Below are positions 6,383-13,583 of a stretch of 13,583 bases of DNA, in pieces. The first letter of the stretch is position 1, and each line of letters opens with the position of its first letter. The translations under genes were made by a program, and so were the position numbers. The DNA is from an uncultured Collinsella sp. (lineage in GTDB: Bacteria > Actinomycetota > Coriobacteriia > Coriobacteriales > Coriobacteriaceae). The notes beneath the pieces were generated by a model, which ran no database searches, was not told the origin of the DNA, and saw only the letters and a list, made by a program, of their open reading frames with translations. Where the stretch lies: NCBI GenBank assembly GCA_900552295.1, contig URZB01000014.1, positions 1 to 13,583 of the forward strand. Reading direction: 5' to 3'.

Positions 6383-9300
6383 ATGCTGCCCGAGGCCAAC
6401 GCCAGGTCCAGCACCGGTATGGACGGACCGGAAGCGACAAAGATAGTCGATCACGACACCAGCAACCATTGGAAGTTCTGGGCGGGCGGCTATGACGGCG
6501 GCAAGGTCACGACGCAAAACGTCGGCCGAATTTGGACGGATAAGACGGTCCAAGCAATCGATGACGGGAAATCGGACTTTTTGACTACGCTTTCGGCGAT
6601 GTCTTCGACATCCGATACGACGTCGCTGGTTTCCAAGCCGCTCGACATCGTGATGGTGCTCGATGCCTCTGGCTCAATGGATGATCCTATGGGTGGTGAA
6701 GATTCTCCCAAGCGTATCGATGCGCTCAAGAATGCTGCCAACCACTTTATCGACACCATTGCGGAGCAAAACAAGAACGTTAAGGACGCGAGCAAGCAGC
6801 ACCAGGTTGCCATCGTGAAGTTCGCGGGCGAGCAGGCCGATAAGGTCGGCAACGATACGTACTACTCCGACGAGGGCTATCTCTACAACTACTCGCAGAC
6901 AATGCAAAAGTTGACGGCGTGCTCGGGCGGTGGCGTAGAGGGCCTCAAGGGAACGATTAATTCCATTAAGCCCAATGGCGCCACTCGTGCCGATAACGGC
7001 ATGGAGCTGGCCAAGGGGATTACTTCTGGACGTGAAGACGCCCAGAAGGTTGTTGTGTTCTTTACAGACGGCAAGCCCACGAGACGTAGCGACTTTAGCC
7101 CCACGGTCGCCAACAATGCCATTGCGGCTGCTAAGGCCATGAAGGACGAAGGCGCTACCGTCTACACCATCGGCATCTTTGACGGTGCGGATCCCAGTGC
7201 CGATCCTACGAGCTACAAGACGAGCGATGAAAATAAATTCATGCACGCCATGTCGAGCAACTATCCCAAGGCGACTTCGTATACGAGCGGAAAGCTGGGC
7301 GATCGCGTTGCCGGTGCTACTTATTACAAGTCTGCAGCCAACGCTGCAGAGCTAGATCAAGTCTTCGCAGACATCTCGAGTGCCATTACGTCGGGCAAGG
7401 GTTTCCCGACCAAGGTCGAGGGCAACAATCCCAACGGTTCCGGCTACATCACATTCGAGGACGAGCTGGGCGCCTTTATGCAGGTCGATAGCTTTACCGG
7501 TGCCGAGTACAACGGCAAGACCTATGGGGCCGCCACCAAGTCGACCGATGGCAATATCGATACCTATACGTTTGATGGCGAGCTCGCCCATCTCGTAATT
7601 ACGGTTGATTGCGCGGACGAGAACAATCCGCAGCGCGGCGACATCGTGACGGTCAAGGTCCCCGCATCGCTCATTCCGCTGCGCCGTTTTACCGTTGACG
7701 AGTCTGCGGGCACGTTTGTGGTTGACTCCACGGATGCCATCTCGCCTATCCGCGTTGCATATGCATCGAGCGTAAAGGCTATTGCACGCAAAAACCTGTT
7801 TACTCCCAATAACGTACCGGGTCTGCAGGATTACATCAATGAGCACAAGGACGCCGATTCCAATACCGTTAGCTTCTACGCCAACAAGTGGACCGGCGAC
7901 GACGTGGGCGATACGGTCGCGAGCTTTGAGCCTGCTGCCACGAACAGCTACTACTACTTCCAAAAGCTAACGCCCGTCTATACGGATGCGGCTTGCACCA
8001 AGCTTGCAACGGAAAAGCCTTCGGGCTCTAAGACCTATTGGTACAAAGATGAGTTTGTGGCGCAGAACTCGTCGGGCGCGCCGTACGATGATTCCGTTTC
8101 GATCCCGGTTAAGGGAAGCGAGCTCGAAAGCTTTGAAGGTGCTTTGGTAAAGGATGGCGATCACTGGTCGATTAAGGCTGGTACTGCGCGCCTCGCCTAT
8201 ATTAATCAGCTCCACACCACCAAGGAGCGTGTGGGCGGAAACCCGACGGACACCGCACACGACGTAATCAATCCCCAGTGGAACAACACGAAGATTGTTT
8301 CCGGCGCGACGAAGGTCAATGTCTACCTGGGCAATAACGGCAAGATTAGCTTTACGCTTAATATGACGCCGACAACGGCGGATACCAAGGCCAGCTTTGG
8401 CCTGACCAAGGTGCTCGAGGGCCGCGACTGGACGAATGAGGACGAGTTTGAGTTTGGTCTGACGTCCAAGGCCGGTACTCCGATGCCGGAGTCCACGACC
8501 GCGGTCGCGACCAAGGGTAACAAAGCCATCGATTTCGGCGAGATCAAATACACCGAGCCCGGCACGTACGTCTACAAGGTCAGCGAGAAGAACGCTGGTC
8601 AAACTATCAATGGCATTACTTACAGCAAAAACATTGCAGAGTTTACCGTGACGGTGACACCCAACGCAAAGGGCGAGCTCAAGGCTTCCATCGAGAAGAC
8701 CTCGGGCGAAACCGAGTTCAAGAACATTTATGCCGCGGAGCCTGTTGAGTCCAGTGTTACCAGTCAGATTGCCGTGGCCAAGGTCCTGACCGGGCGCGAG
8801 CTCAAGGCCAGCGAGTTCAGTTTTGAGCTGCGCGAGGTTAAGGGTGAGGACTCTGAGCTTATCGAGACCGTCAAGAATGACGCCGAGGGCAACGTTGCGT
8901 TCAGCGCCATCAAGTACACCGAGATCGGTCAGCACACCTACACGCTGCATGAGGTTGCAGGCGACGCCGGCGGTATCACCTACGACGATACGGTCTACAC
9001 CATCGTGACGACCATCAGCGATAACGGCAAGGGCCAGCTGGTGGCTACGCATAAGCTGCAGGGCGCCGAGGACGTTAAGAAGATTGAGTTTAAGAACTCC
9101 TACAACGTGACCCCCAAGAGCTCCAGCGTCACCGACAAGATCAAGGCGACCAAGGTTCTGGCCGGCCGCGACCTCAAGGCCAGCGAGTTCTCCTTCGAGC
9201 TCGTCGAGGGCGACAAGGTTGTCGCTACCGGCAAAAACGCCGCTGGCGGCAAGATCACGATGAGCGAGATTACCTACAACGAGCCCAGCAAGCACACCTA

Positions 9301-12300
9301 CACGCTGCGCGAGGTTAAGGGCGGAACCACCAGCAAGGGCATCGCCTACAGCGATGCCAAGTTCACCATCGAGACCACCATCACGGACAACGGCGACGGT
9401 ACGCTCAAGGCCGAGCACGTCCTGAAGGATGCCAAGACCGCTGAGTTCAAGAATTCCTACAATCTGACCCCCACTGAGTCCAGCGTCACCGACCAGGTCA
9501 AGGCGACCAAGTCCCTGGCCGGGCGCGCGCTTGCGGCCGGTGAGTTCTCCTTCGAGCTCGTCGAGGGCAACAGTGTCGTCGCCACCGGCACCAACGACGC
9601 CAACGGCAACATCACGATGAGCGCCGTGAAGTACGCCGAGGCCGGCAAGCATACCTACACGCTGCGCGAGGCCAAGGGTGGAACCACCAGCAAGGGCGTC
9701 TCCTATGACGCCAAGACCTACACCGTCGTGACCACCGTTACCGACAAGGGCGACGGCACGCTCGCGGTCAAGCATGAGCTGAAGGACGCCAAGAGCGCTG
9801 AGTTCAAGAATTCCTACACCGTGACGCCCGAGGACTCCAGCGTCACCGACCAGGTCAAGGCGACCAAGTCCCTGACCGGCCGCGACCTCAAGGCGGGAGA
9901 ATTCTCCTTCGAGCTCGTCGAGGGCGACAAGGTTGTCGCCCGGGGCACCAATGCGGCTGACGGCACAATCACGATGAAGGCTATCACCTACACCGAGGCC
10001 GGTACGCATACCTACACGCTGCGTGAGGTTAAGGTCGATGCCGACAACGGTATTACCTACAGTACCGCGGCCTATACCATCGTGACGACCGTTACCGATA
10101 ACGGAAACGGCAAGCTTTCGGTTAAGCACGAACTGCAGGGCGCCGGGACCGCCGAGTTTAAGAATTCCTACACCGTGACGCCCGAGGACTCCAGCGTCAC
10201 CGACCAGGTCAAGGCGACCAAGTCCCTGACCGGCCGCGACCTCAAGGCCGGCGAGTTCTCCTTCGAACTCGTCGAGGGCGACAAGGTCGTCGCCACCGGC
10301 ACCAACGACGCCAGCGGCAACATCACGATGAGCGCCGTGAAGTACGACAAGGCCGGCAAGCACACCTACACGCTGCGCGAGGCTAAGGGAGCCGAAGGCA
10401 ACGGTATCACCTACGACGGTAAGACCTATGCCGTCGTGACCACGATCACCGATAACGGCAAGGGCAAGCTCGAGGCGAAGCACGAGCTGAAGGACGCCAA
10501 GACCGCGGCATTCGAGAATTCCTACAAGCCGAACCCTGACGAATTTAGCGTCACCGACCAGGTCAAGGCGACCAAGTTCCTGATCGGGCGTGAGCTCAAG
10601 GAAGGCGAGTTCTCCTTCGAGCTCGTCGAGGGCGATGAGGTCGTCGCTACCGGCACCAACGCCGCCGACGGCACGATCACGATGAGCAAGGTCGCATACG
10701 ACAAGCCCGGCAAGCACACCTACACGCTGCGCGAGGTCAAGGGCGGAACCACCAGCAAGGGCATCACCTACAGTGACGCCAAATACACTATCGAGACCAC
10801 CATTACTGACAACGGCGACGGTACCCTCAGCGCTACGCACGAGCTGAAGAGCGCCACGCCTGCGACCTTTGAGAACACTTACAGCGTGACCCCGACCGAT
10901 GCAGACCTCGACTTTGACCTGAGCAAGGCCATCGACGGTCGCGAGTGGACGGATGGGGACGAGTTCAGCTTTACCATTACCGCCCCCGATGGCGCCCCGC
11001 TACCCGATCCTGCAACCGTAACCGTGAGCAAGCACGATGCGAAGGACGGCATTGCCGCCATCAAGTTCGGCAAGATTCGCTACACGGCTGCCGGAACCTA
11101 CAAGTACGAGATCCGCGAGAACGCGGGCAATACGGTCGGCATGACGTATGACTCCCACGTCGCGACCGCCGAAGTAACCGTGACCGAGGACGGCGATGGC
11201 AACCCGACCGCCAACGTCACCAAGAAGGAAAACGGACGCTTTACCAACACGTACCGCACTGAGCTTAACTACACCGCGGCCGGCGGTCTGTGGCTCAGCA
11301 AGTATCTGGACGGCCGCCCCATGACCGAGGGCCAGTTCACCTTTACCGTGACACCTGCTGACGACGCTTCGGCTCGCGCGCTCGGTTTGCTGCCCGGGGC
11401 CAACAGCTTCAAGTCCCCCGAAGCGGCAGAGGCAACGGTCGGACTGATCGACATTCTGGCTGGTCATGAGGTTAAATTTACGCAGGCTGACGCCGGCAAG
11501 ACCTTCAAGTACACCGTGGCCGAAAAGAACGACGGCCAGCCCGGTTACACCTACGATGACGCCGTACGCACGGTGACGATCGCCATCGCCGACGACACCG
11601 CCGGTACGCTCACTGCTACGACGACCGTTTCCGGTGGTCTCGAGGGCACGCATGAGACGGTCCACAAGAGTGGCGAGAACAAGGTCGAGAAGGCCCTGGT
11701 GCCGTTCCACAACAGTTACAGCGCTACGACCAACACGCCTGGTGGCACCGCTGCTCAGGTCGTTGCCACCAAGACTCTGACCGGTCGCCCGATGGCCGAC
11801 GGCGAGTTCTGGTTCGGCATCGCCTATCAGGGTGAGCTTGTGGCATACGAAAACCTCAAGCCCAATATCGGCGGGCACGTGAGCTTTGATACGCTGCACT
11901 ACGACACCAAGATGCTTGCTAATCTTGAGGCTGCTGGGCTTGCTTATCGTACCGATAAGGACGGCAAGCTTGCCTGGACCATTAACTACACGGCCTACGA
12001 AGATTTATTCGGGCTGCCGAATGGCGTTTCCGCTACAACGTGGAGCTTTGGCTTTAAGGTTATCGTCGTCGACAACGGTGACGGTACCCTGACGGCGACG
12101 GTCGACTACGGCGGCGTCGAGCCCTTGTTCGAGAACGTCTACGGCGCCGACGCCGTGGATGCTGCGCTCACCGGTACTAAGAAGCTCCAGGTTGCCGAGG
12201 GCCTGACCCCGGCCGACATCACGGGTAAGTTCACCTTTACCGTGACCGCCGACGAGGCTGGTGCTCCGATGCCCGAGCGCACGACCGCAACCAACGACGC

Positions 12301-13579
12301 GGCTGGCAACGTGGACTTTGGCAAGATCCACTTTACGCTCGAGGACCTCAACCGCGCTCTGGGCGTGACGGACGATGCGACCGATAAGGCCGAGGCAGAC
12401 GAAGCTGACGACGTCGATGCTGACGAGGCAGAGGCCGACGCCGACGCTGATGCCAACGCTGACGAGCCCGGCGACGAGTCCGAGCCCGCAGCCCCCACCG
12501 CTCCGCGCTCGCACACCTTTACCTACACGGTGACCGAGTCCGGTAGCGCCCCTGGTGTGACCAATGACACCAACGCCATGCGCAAGGTTTCCTACACCGT
12601 GACTGACGACGGTACCGGACATCTGCGTGTCGTGCGCGAGGGCGACGACGGTGCAGGCTTCACGTTCACCAACACCTACGGCGTGGCACCTACCGATTCT
12701 TCCGTGACCGATCAGGTCAAGACGGTCAAGCGTCTGACCGGACGCAACCTTGCAGCTGGCGAGTTCACGTTTGAGCTGCTCGAGGACGGCGTGGTTGTCG
12801 CGAGCGGCACCAACGACGCCAACGGCACTGTGACACTGAGCCCGATCCGCTACGAGGCACCCGGTACGCACATGTACACGCTGCGCGAGGCTTGCCCCAA
12901 CGCGCTCGGCCTGTACAAGGGCGTCACCTATGACGGCACGACCTACACCGTCGTGACCACCGTCTCCGACAATGGTGACGGCACGCTGACCGCGACGCAC
13001 AAGCTCGAGGGAACTACCGAGTCGGCTGGCTTTACCAACAAGTATCACGCCATGCCCACGCAGGTTTCCATCGGCGCGGTCAAGGTGCTCGAGGGACGCG
13101 AGCTCAAGAAGGACGAGTTTAGCTTTAAGCTCGTTGGCGAGAACATCGAGTCTACGGTTACCAACGATGCCGACGGCAAGATCAACTTCGACAAGCTCGA
13201 GTACGACGAGCCCGGTACGTACGTCTACACCATCAGCGAGGTCAAGGGTGACGAGGCCGGTATGACCTACGACAAGTCCGTCTTTACCGCGACCGTTAAC
13301 GTGGTCGACGACGGCGAGGGCAACCTCAAGGCGAACGTTGCCTTTACCAAGGGCGACAAGAGCGTCGAGGGTATCGTGTTCAACAACACGTACAAGAAGC
13401 CCGAGACGCCCGTGCCGACGCCCGACCCCGGCACGCCCAAGACCGTGACGAACATCGTCAAGACGGTCAAGGGTTTCCTGCCCACCACGGGTGACCAGCA
13501 GGCCGCCGCATTGCTCATGGCATTCGTCATTGCCATGGCCGGCGTCGGAGCCCTGGTCTGGGGTATCCGTAAGCGCTAG
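6308..13579 (+). CDS. Giant LPxTG-anchored surface protein: VWA domain plus 13 Spy0128/FctA-like repeats
   Basis: A 2423-residue protein (roughly 250 kDa), probably a cell-wall adhesin or pilus-tip-like stalk. Residues 1-25 or 1-32 are a signal peptide (AFA or ANA cleavage). Residues about 111-363 form a von Willebrand A domain with its MIDAS residues D119, S121, S123, T226 and D254, so metal-dependent ligand binding is likely. Residues about 364-690 are beta-rich and unassigned. Residues 691-2362 are 13 repeats, each with Lys near the start and a closing F-x-N-x-Y; twelve also keep the Glu needed to form a Lys-Asn isopeptide bond as in streptococcal pilin Spy0128. A Pro-rich spacer, LPTTG at 2391-2395, a hydrophobic helix and a KR end form a sortase signal. 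AAGGGAG lies 5 nt before the start. The gene is complete; the window ends 4 bp after the stop. No pilin-type YPK motif and no sortase gene are in view, so polymerisation is unproven. Confidence 0.9.
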   Translation: MSRYTRGLLAVILAVALVLPAAAFAMLPEANARSSTGMDGPEATKIVDHDTSNHWKFWAGGYDGGKVTTQNVGRIWTDKTVQAIDDGKSDFLTTLSAMSSTSDTTSLVSKPLDIVMVLDASGSMDDPMGGEDSPKRIDALKNAANHFIDTIAEQNKNVKDASKQHQVAIVKFAGEQADKVGNDTYYSDEGYLYNYSQTMQKLTACSGGGVEGLKGTINSIKPNGATRADNGMELAKGITSGREDAQKVVVFFTDGKPTRRSDFSPTVANNAIAAAKAMKDEGATVYTIGIFDGADPSADPTSYKTSDENKFMHAMSSNYPKATSYTSGKLGDRVAGATYYKSAANAAELDQVFADISSAITSGKGFPTKVEGNNPNGSGYITFEDELGAFMQVDSFTGAEYNGKTYGAATKSTDGNIDTYTFDGELAHLVITVDCADENNPQRGDIVTVKVPASLIPLRRFTVDESAGTFVVDSTDAISPIRVAYASSVKAIARKNLFTPNNVPGLQDYINEHKDADSNTVSFYANKWTGDDVGDTVASFEPAATNSYYYFQKLTPVYTDAACTKLATEKPSGSKTYWYKDEFVAQNSSGAPYDDSVSIPVKGSELESFEGALVKDGDHWSIKAGTARLAYINQLHTTKERVGGNPTDTAHDVINPQWNNTKIVSGATKVNVYLGNNGKISFTLNMTPTTADTKASFGLTKVLEGRDWTNEDEFEFGLTSKAGTPMPESTTAVATKGNKAIDFGEIKYTEPGTYVYKVSEKNAGQTINGITYSKNIAEFTVTVTPNAKGELKASIEKTSGETEFKNIYAAEPVESSVTSQIAVAKVLTGRELKASEFSFELREVKGEDSELIETVKNDAEGNVAFSAIKYTEIGQHTYTLHEVAGDAGGITYDDTVYTIVTTISDNGKGQLVATHKLQGAEDVKKIEFKNSYNVTPKSSSVTDKIKATKVLAGRDLKASEFSFELVEGDKVVATGKNAAGGKITMSEITYNEPSKHTYTLREVKGGTTSKGIAYSDAKFTIETTITDNGDGTLKAEHVLKDAKTAEFKNSYNLTPTESSVTDQVKATKSLAGRALAAGEFSFELVEGNSVVATGTNDANGNITMSAVKYAEAGKHTYTLREAKGGTTSKGVSYDAKTYTVVTTVTDKGDGTLAVKHELKDAKSAEFKNSYTVTPEDSSVTDQVKATKSLTGRDLKAGEFSFELVEGDKVVARGTNAADGTITMKAITYTEAGTHTYTLREVKVDADNGITYSTAAYTIVTTVTDNGNGKLSVKHELQGAGTAEFKNSYTVTPEDSSVTDQVKATKSLTGRDLKAGEFSFELVEGDKVVATGTNDASGNITMSAVKYDKAGKHTYTLREAKGAEGNGITYDGKTYAVVTTITDNGKGKLEAKHELKDAKTAAFENSYKPNPDEFSVTDQVKATKFLIGRELKEGEFSFELVEGDEVVATGTNAADGTITMSKVAYDKPGKHTYTLREVKGGTTSKGITYSDAKYTIETTITDNGDGTLSATHELKSATPATFENTYSVTPTDADLDFDLSKAIDGREWTDGDEFSFTITAPDGAPLPDPATVTVSKHDAKDGIAAIKFGKIRYTAAGTYKYEIRENAGNTVGMTYDSHVATAEVTVTEDGDGNPTANVTKKENGRFTNTYRTELNYTAAGGLWLSKYLDGRPMTEGQFTFTVTPADDASARALGLLPGANSFKSPEAAEATVGLIDILAGHEVKFTQADAGKTFKYTVAEKNDGQPGYTYDDAVRTVTIAIADDTAGTLTATTTVSGGLEGTHETVHKSGENKVEKALVPFHNSYSATTNTPGGTAAQVVATKTLTGRPMADGEFWFGIAYQGELVAYENLKPNIGGHVSFDTLHYDTKMLANLEAAGLAYRTDKDGKLAWTINYTAYEDLFGLPNGVSATTWSFGFKVIVVDNGDGTLTATVDYGGVEPLFENVYGADAVDAALTGTKKLQVAEGLTPADITGKFTFTVTADEAGAPMPERTTATNDAAGNVDFGKIHFTLEDLNRALGVTDDATDKAEADEADDVDADEAEADADADANADEPGDESEPAAPTAPRSHTFTYTVTESGSAPGVTNDTNAMRKVSYTVTDDGTGHLRVVREGDDGAGFTFTNTYGVAPTDSSVTDQVKTVKRLTGRNLAAGEFTFELLEDGVVVASGTNDANGTVTLSPIRYEAPGTHMYTLREACPNALGLYKGVTYDGTTYTVVTTVSDNGDGTLTATHKLEGTTESAGFTNKYHAMPTQVSIGAVKVLEGRELKKDEFSFKLVGENIESTVTNDADGKINFDKLEYDEPGTYVYTISEVKGDEAGMTYDKSVFTATVNVVDDGEGNLKANVAFTKGDKSVEGIVFNNTYKKPETPVPTPDPGTPKTVTNIVKTVKGFLPTTGDQQAAALLMAFVIAMAGVGALVWGIRKR
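6638..7396 (+). other. Von Willebrand A domain with intact MIDAS
   Basis: Codes for residues about 111-363. The strand DIVMVLD leads to DASGS (D119, S121, S123); T226 lies in NGATRAD and D254 in FFTDGKP, which completes the metal-ion-dependent adhesion site. VWA domains of this kind sit at the tip of several Gram-positive pili and bind host matrix proteins. The ligand here cannot be told from sequence. Confidence 0.88.
9806..9894 (+). repeat. First copy of an exact 89-bp direct repeat
   Basis: Spans the end of repeat R4 and the first third of R5. It is identical, base for base, to 10160-10248, exactly 354 bp (118 codons) further on, so unequal recombination between the copies would keep the frame. 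Confidence 0.9.
10160..10248 (+). repeat. Second copy of the exact 89-bp direct repeat
   Basis: Spans the end of repeat R5 and the first third of R6 and equals 9806-9894. Third-codon positions are identical too, which points to recent duplication or gene conversion and not to protein-level conservation alone. Confidence 0.9.
12371..12511 (+). other. Acidic low-complexity insert inside repeat R11
   Basis: Codes for residues about 2022-2068. Of the first 39 residues, 20 are Asp or Glu and most of the others Ala; a Pro/Ala end follows. It interrupts the domain just before the strand carrying the catalytic Glu (TYTVTES). The DNA is a loose GAC/GCN triplet array, a likely source of slippage. It may be a flexible loop or a cation-binding segment. 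Confidence 0.7.
13478..13576 (+). other. LPTTG cell-wall sorting signal
   Basis: Codes for LPTTG at residues 2391-2395, then a hydrophobic stretch of about 20 residues and the end GIRKR. A Pro/Thr-rich spacer comes before it. Sortase would cut between Thr and Gly and link the protein to the wall or to a pilus. LPxTG with Thr-Thr is a common variant. Confidence 0.9.
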
Positions 13580-13583
13580 GCAC

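Larger units (their letters stand above)
8378..13393 (+). repeat. Thirteen tandem isopeptide-type pilin domains
   Basis: Residue limits from the closing Y: R1 691-808, R2 809-932, R3 933-1051, R4 1052-1170, R5 1171-1288, R6 1289-1406, R7 1407-1525, R8 1526-1649, R9 1650-1804, R10 1805-1945, R11 1946-2124, R12 2125-2246, R13 2247-2362. All keep the first-strand Lys (in K-x-L or similar) and F-x-N-x-Y. R2-R7 and R12 form one close class with a Ser-Val-Thr opening; R1, R8 and R11 form a second with the hallmark Pro-x-Pro or Met-Pro segment; R9 and R10 are longer and divergent; R13 is short. R3-R7 are alike at the DNA level, with a period of 354-357 bp. Confidence 0.88.

Noticed and set aside
7262..7270. 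YPK in the surface protein (residues 319-321) as a pilin motif
   Set aside because: It lies inside the VWA domain and lacks the WxxxVxV lead of a true pilin motif, so it is not evidence for backbone polymerisation.
7967..10840. A 957-codon open frame on the minus strand opposite the surface-protein gene
   Set aside because: It lies wholly within the repeat gene and reflects GC-rich codon use and the repeats themselves. It shows repeating LVALDELEGEL-like text, has no start context, and encodes no recognisable fold.
12371..12490. Acidic insert as a DxDxDG calcium loop
   Set aside because: The Asp/Ala alternation lacks the Gly and the spaced ligands of EF-hand or hemolysin-type calcium loops.

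Overview
The window is GC-rich DNA with every supported gene on the + strand. It carries a complete six-function Ech-type [NiFe] hydrogenase operon and, after a 469-bp intergenic stretch, one very large LPxTG-anchored surface protein. A Gram-positive wall anchor, high GC, an energy-converting hydrogenase and a giant protein built from Spy0128/FctA-like pilin repeats together suggest a gut Coriobacteriia member, most likely Collinsella or a close relative. That taxonomic call is inference; the window holds no rRNA or other marker gene.

Layout: 1-208 is a leader without a gene. At 209-5838 lie echA-echB (fused into one 960-residue membrane protein), echC, echD, echE and echF, tightly packed (gaps of 12 bp or less, one 1-bp overlap) and each with a Shine-Dalgarno sequence near or over the preceding stop. 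At 5839-6307 there is a 15-bp GC-rich terminator-like hairpin, a 155-bp inverted-repeat element (24 of 25 arm positions pair), a small stem-loop and an 18-bp operator-like palindrome with a half-site downstream. At 6308-13579 lies a 2423-residue secreted protein: signal peptide, von Willebrand A domain with an intact MIDAS, a beta-rich unassigned region, 13 tandem isopeptide-type repeats, and an LPTTG sorting signal.

How the genes work together: EchF passes low-potential electrons, presumably from ferredoxin, to EchC and then to the Ni-Fe site in EchE, where protons are reduced to H2. EchD docks the soluble arm, and the EchA-EchB protein couples the reaction to ion pumping. The surface protein is a separate unit, probably an adhesin or pilus-tip-like stalk, and has no functional link to the hydrogenase that I can see.

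Most notable: the EchA-EchB gene fusion, a 109-residue Ala/Lys/Glu-rich tail on EchD, the inverted-repeat element, the operator-like palindrome, and mosaic evolution of the surface-protein repeats, including an exact 89-bp duplication, one repeat that seems to have lost its catalytic Glu, and one with an acidic insert. I see no CRISPR array, tRNA, rRNA, transposase or phage gene, and nothing that I can defend as a wholly new system.
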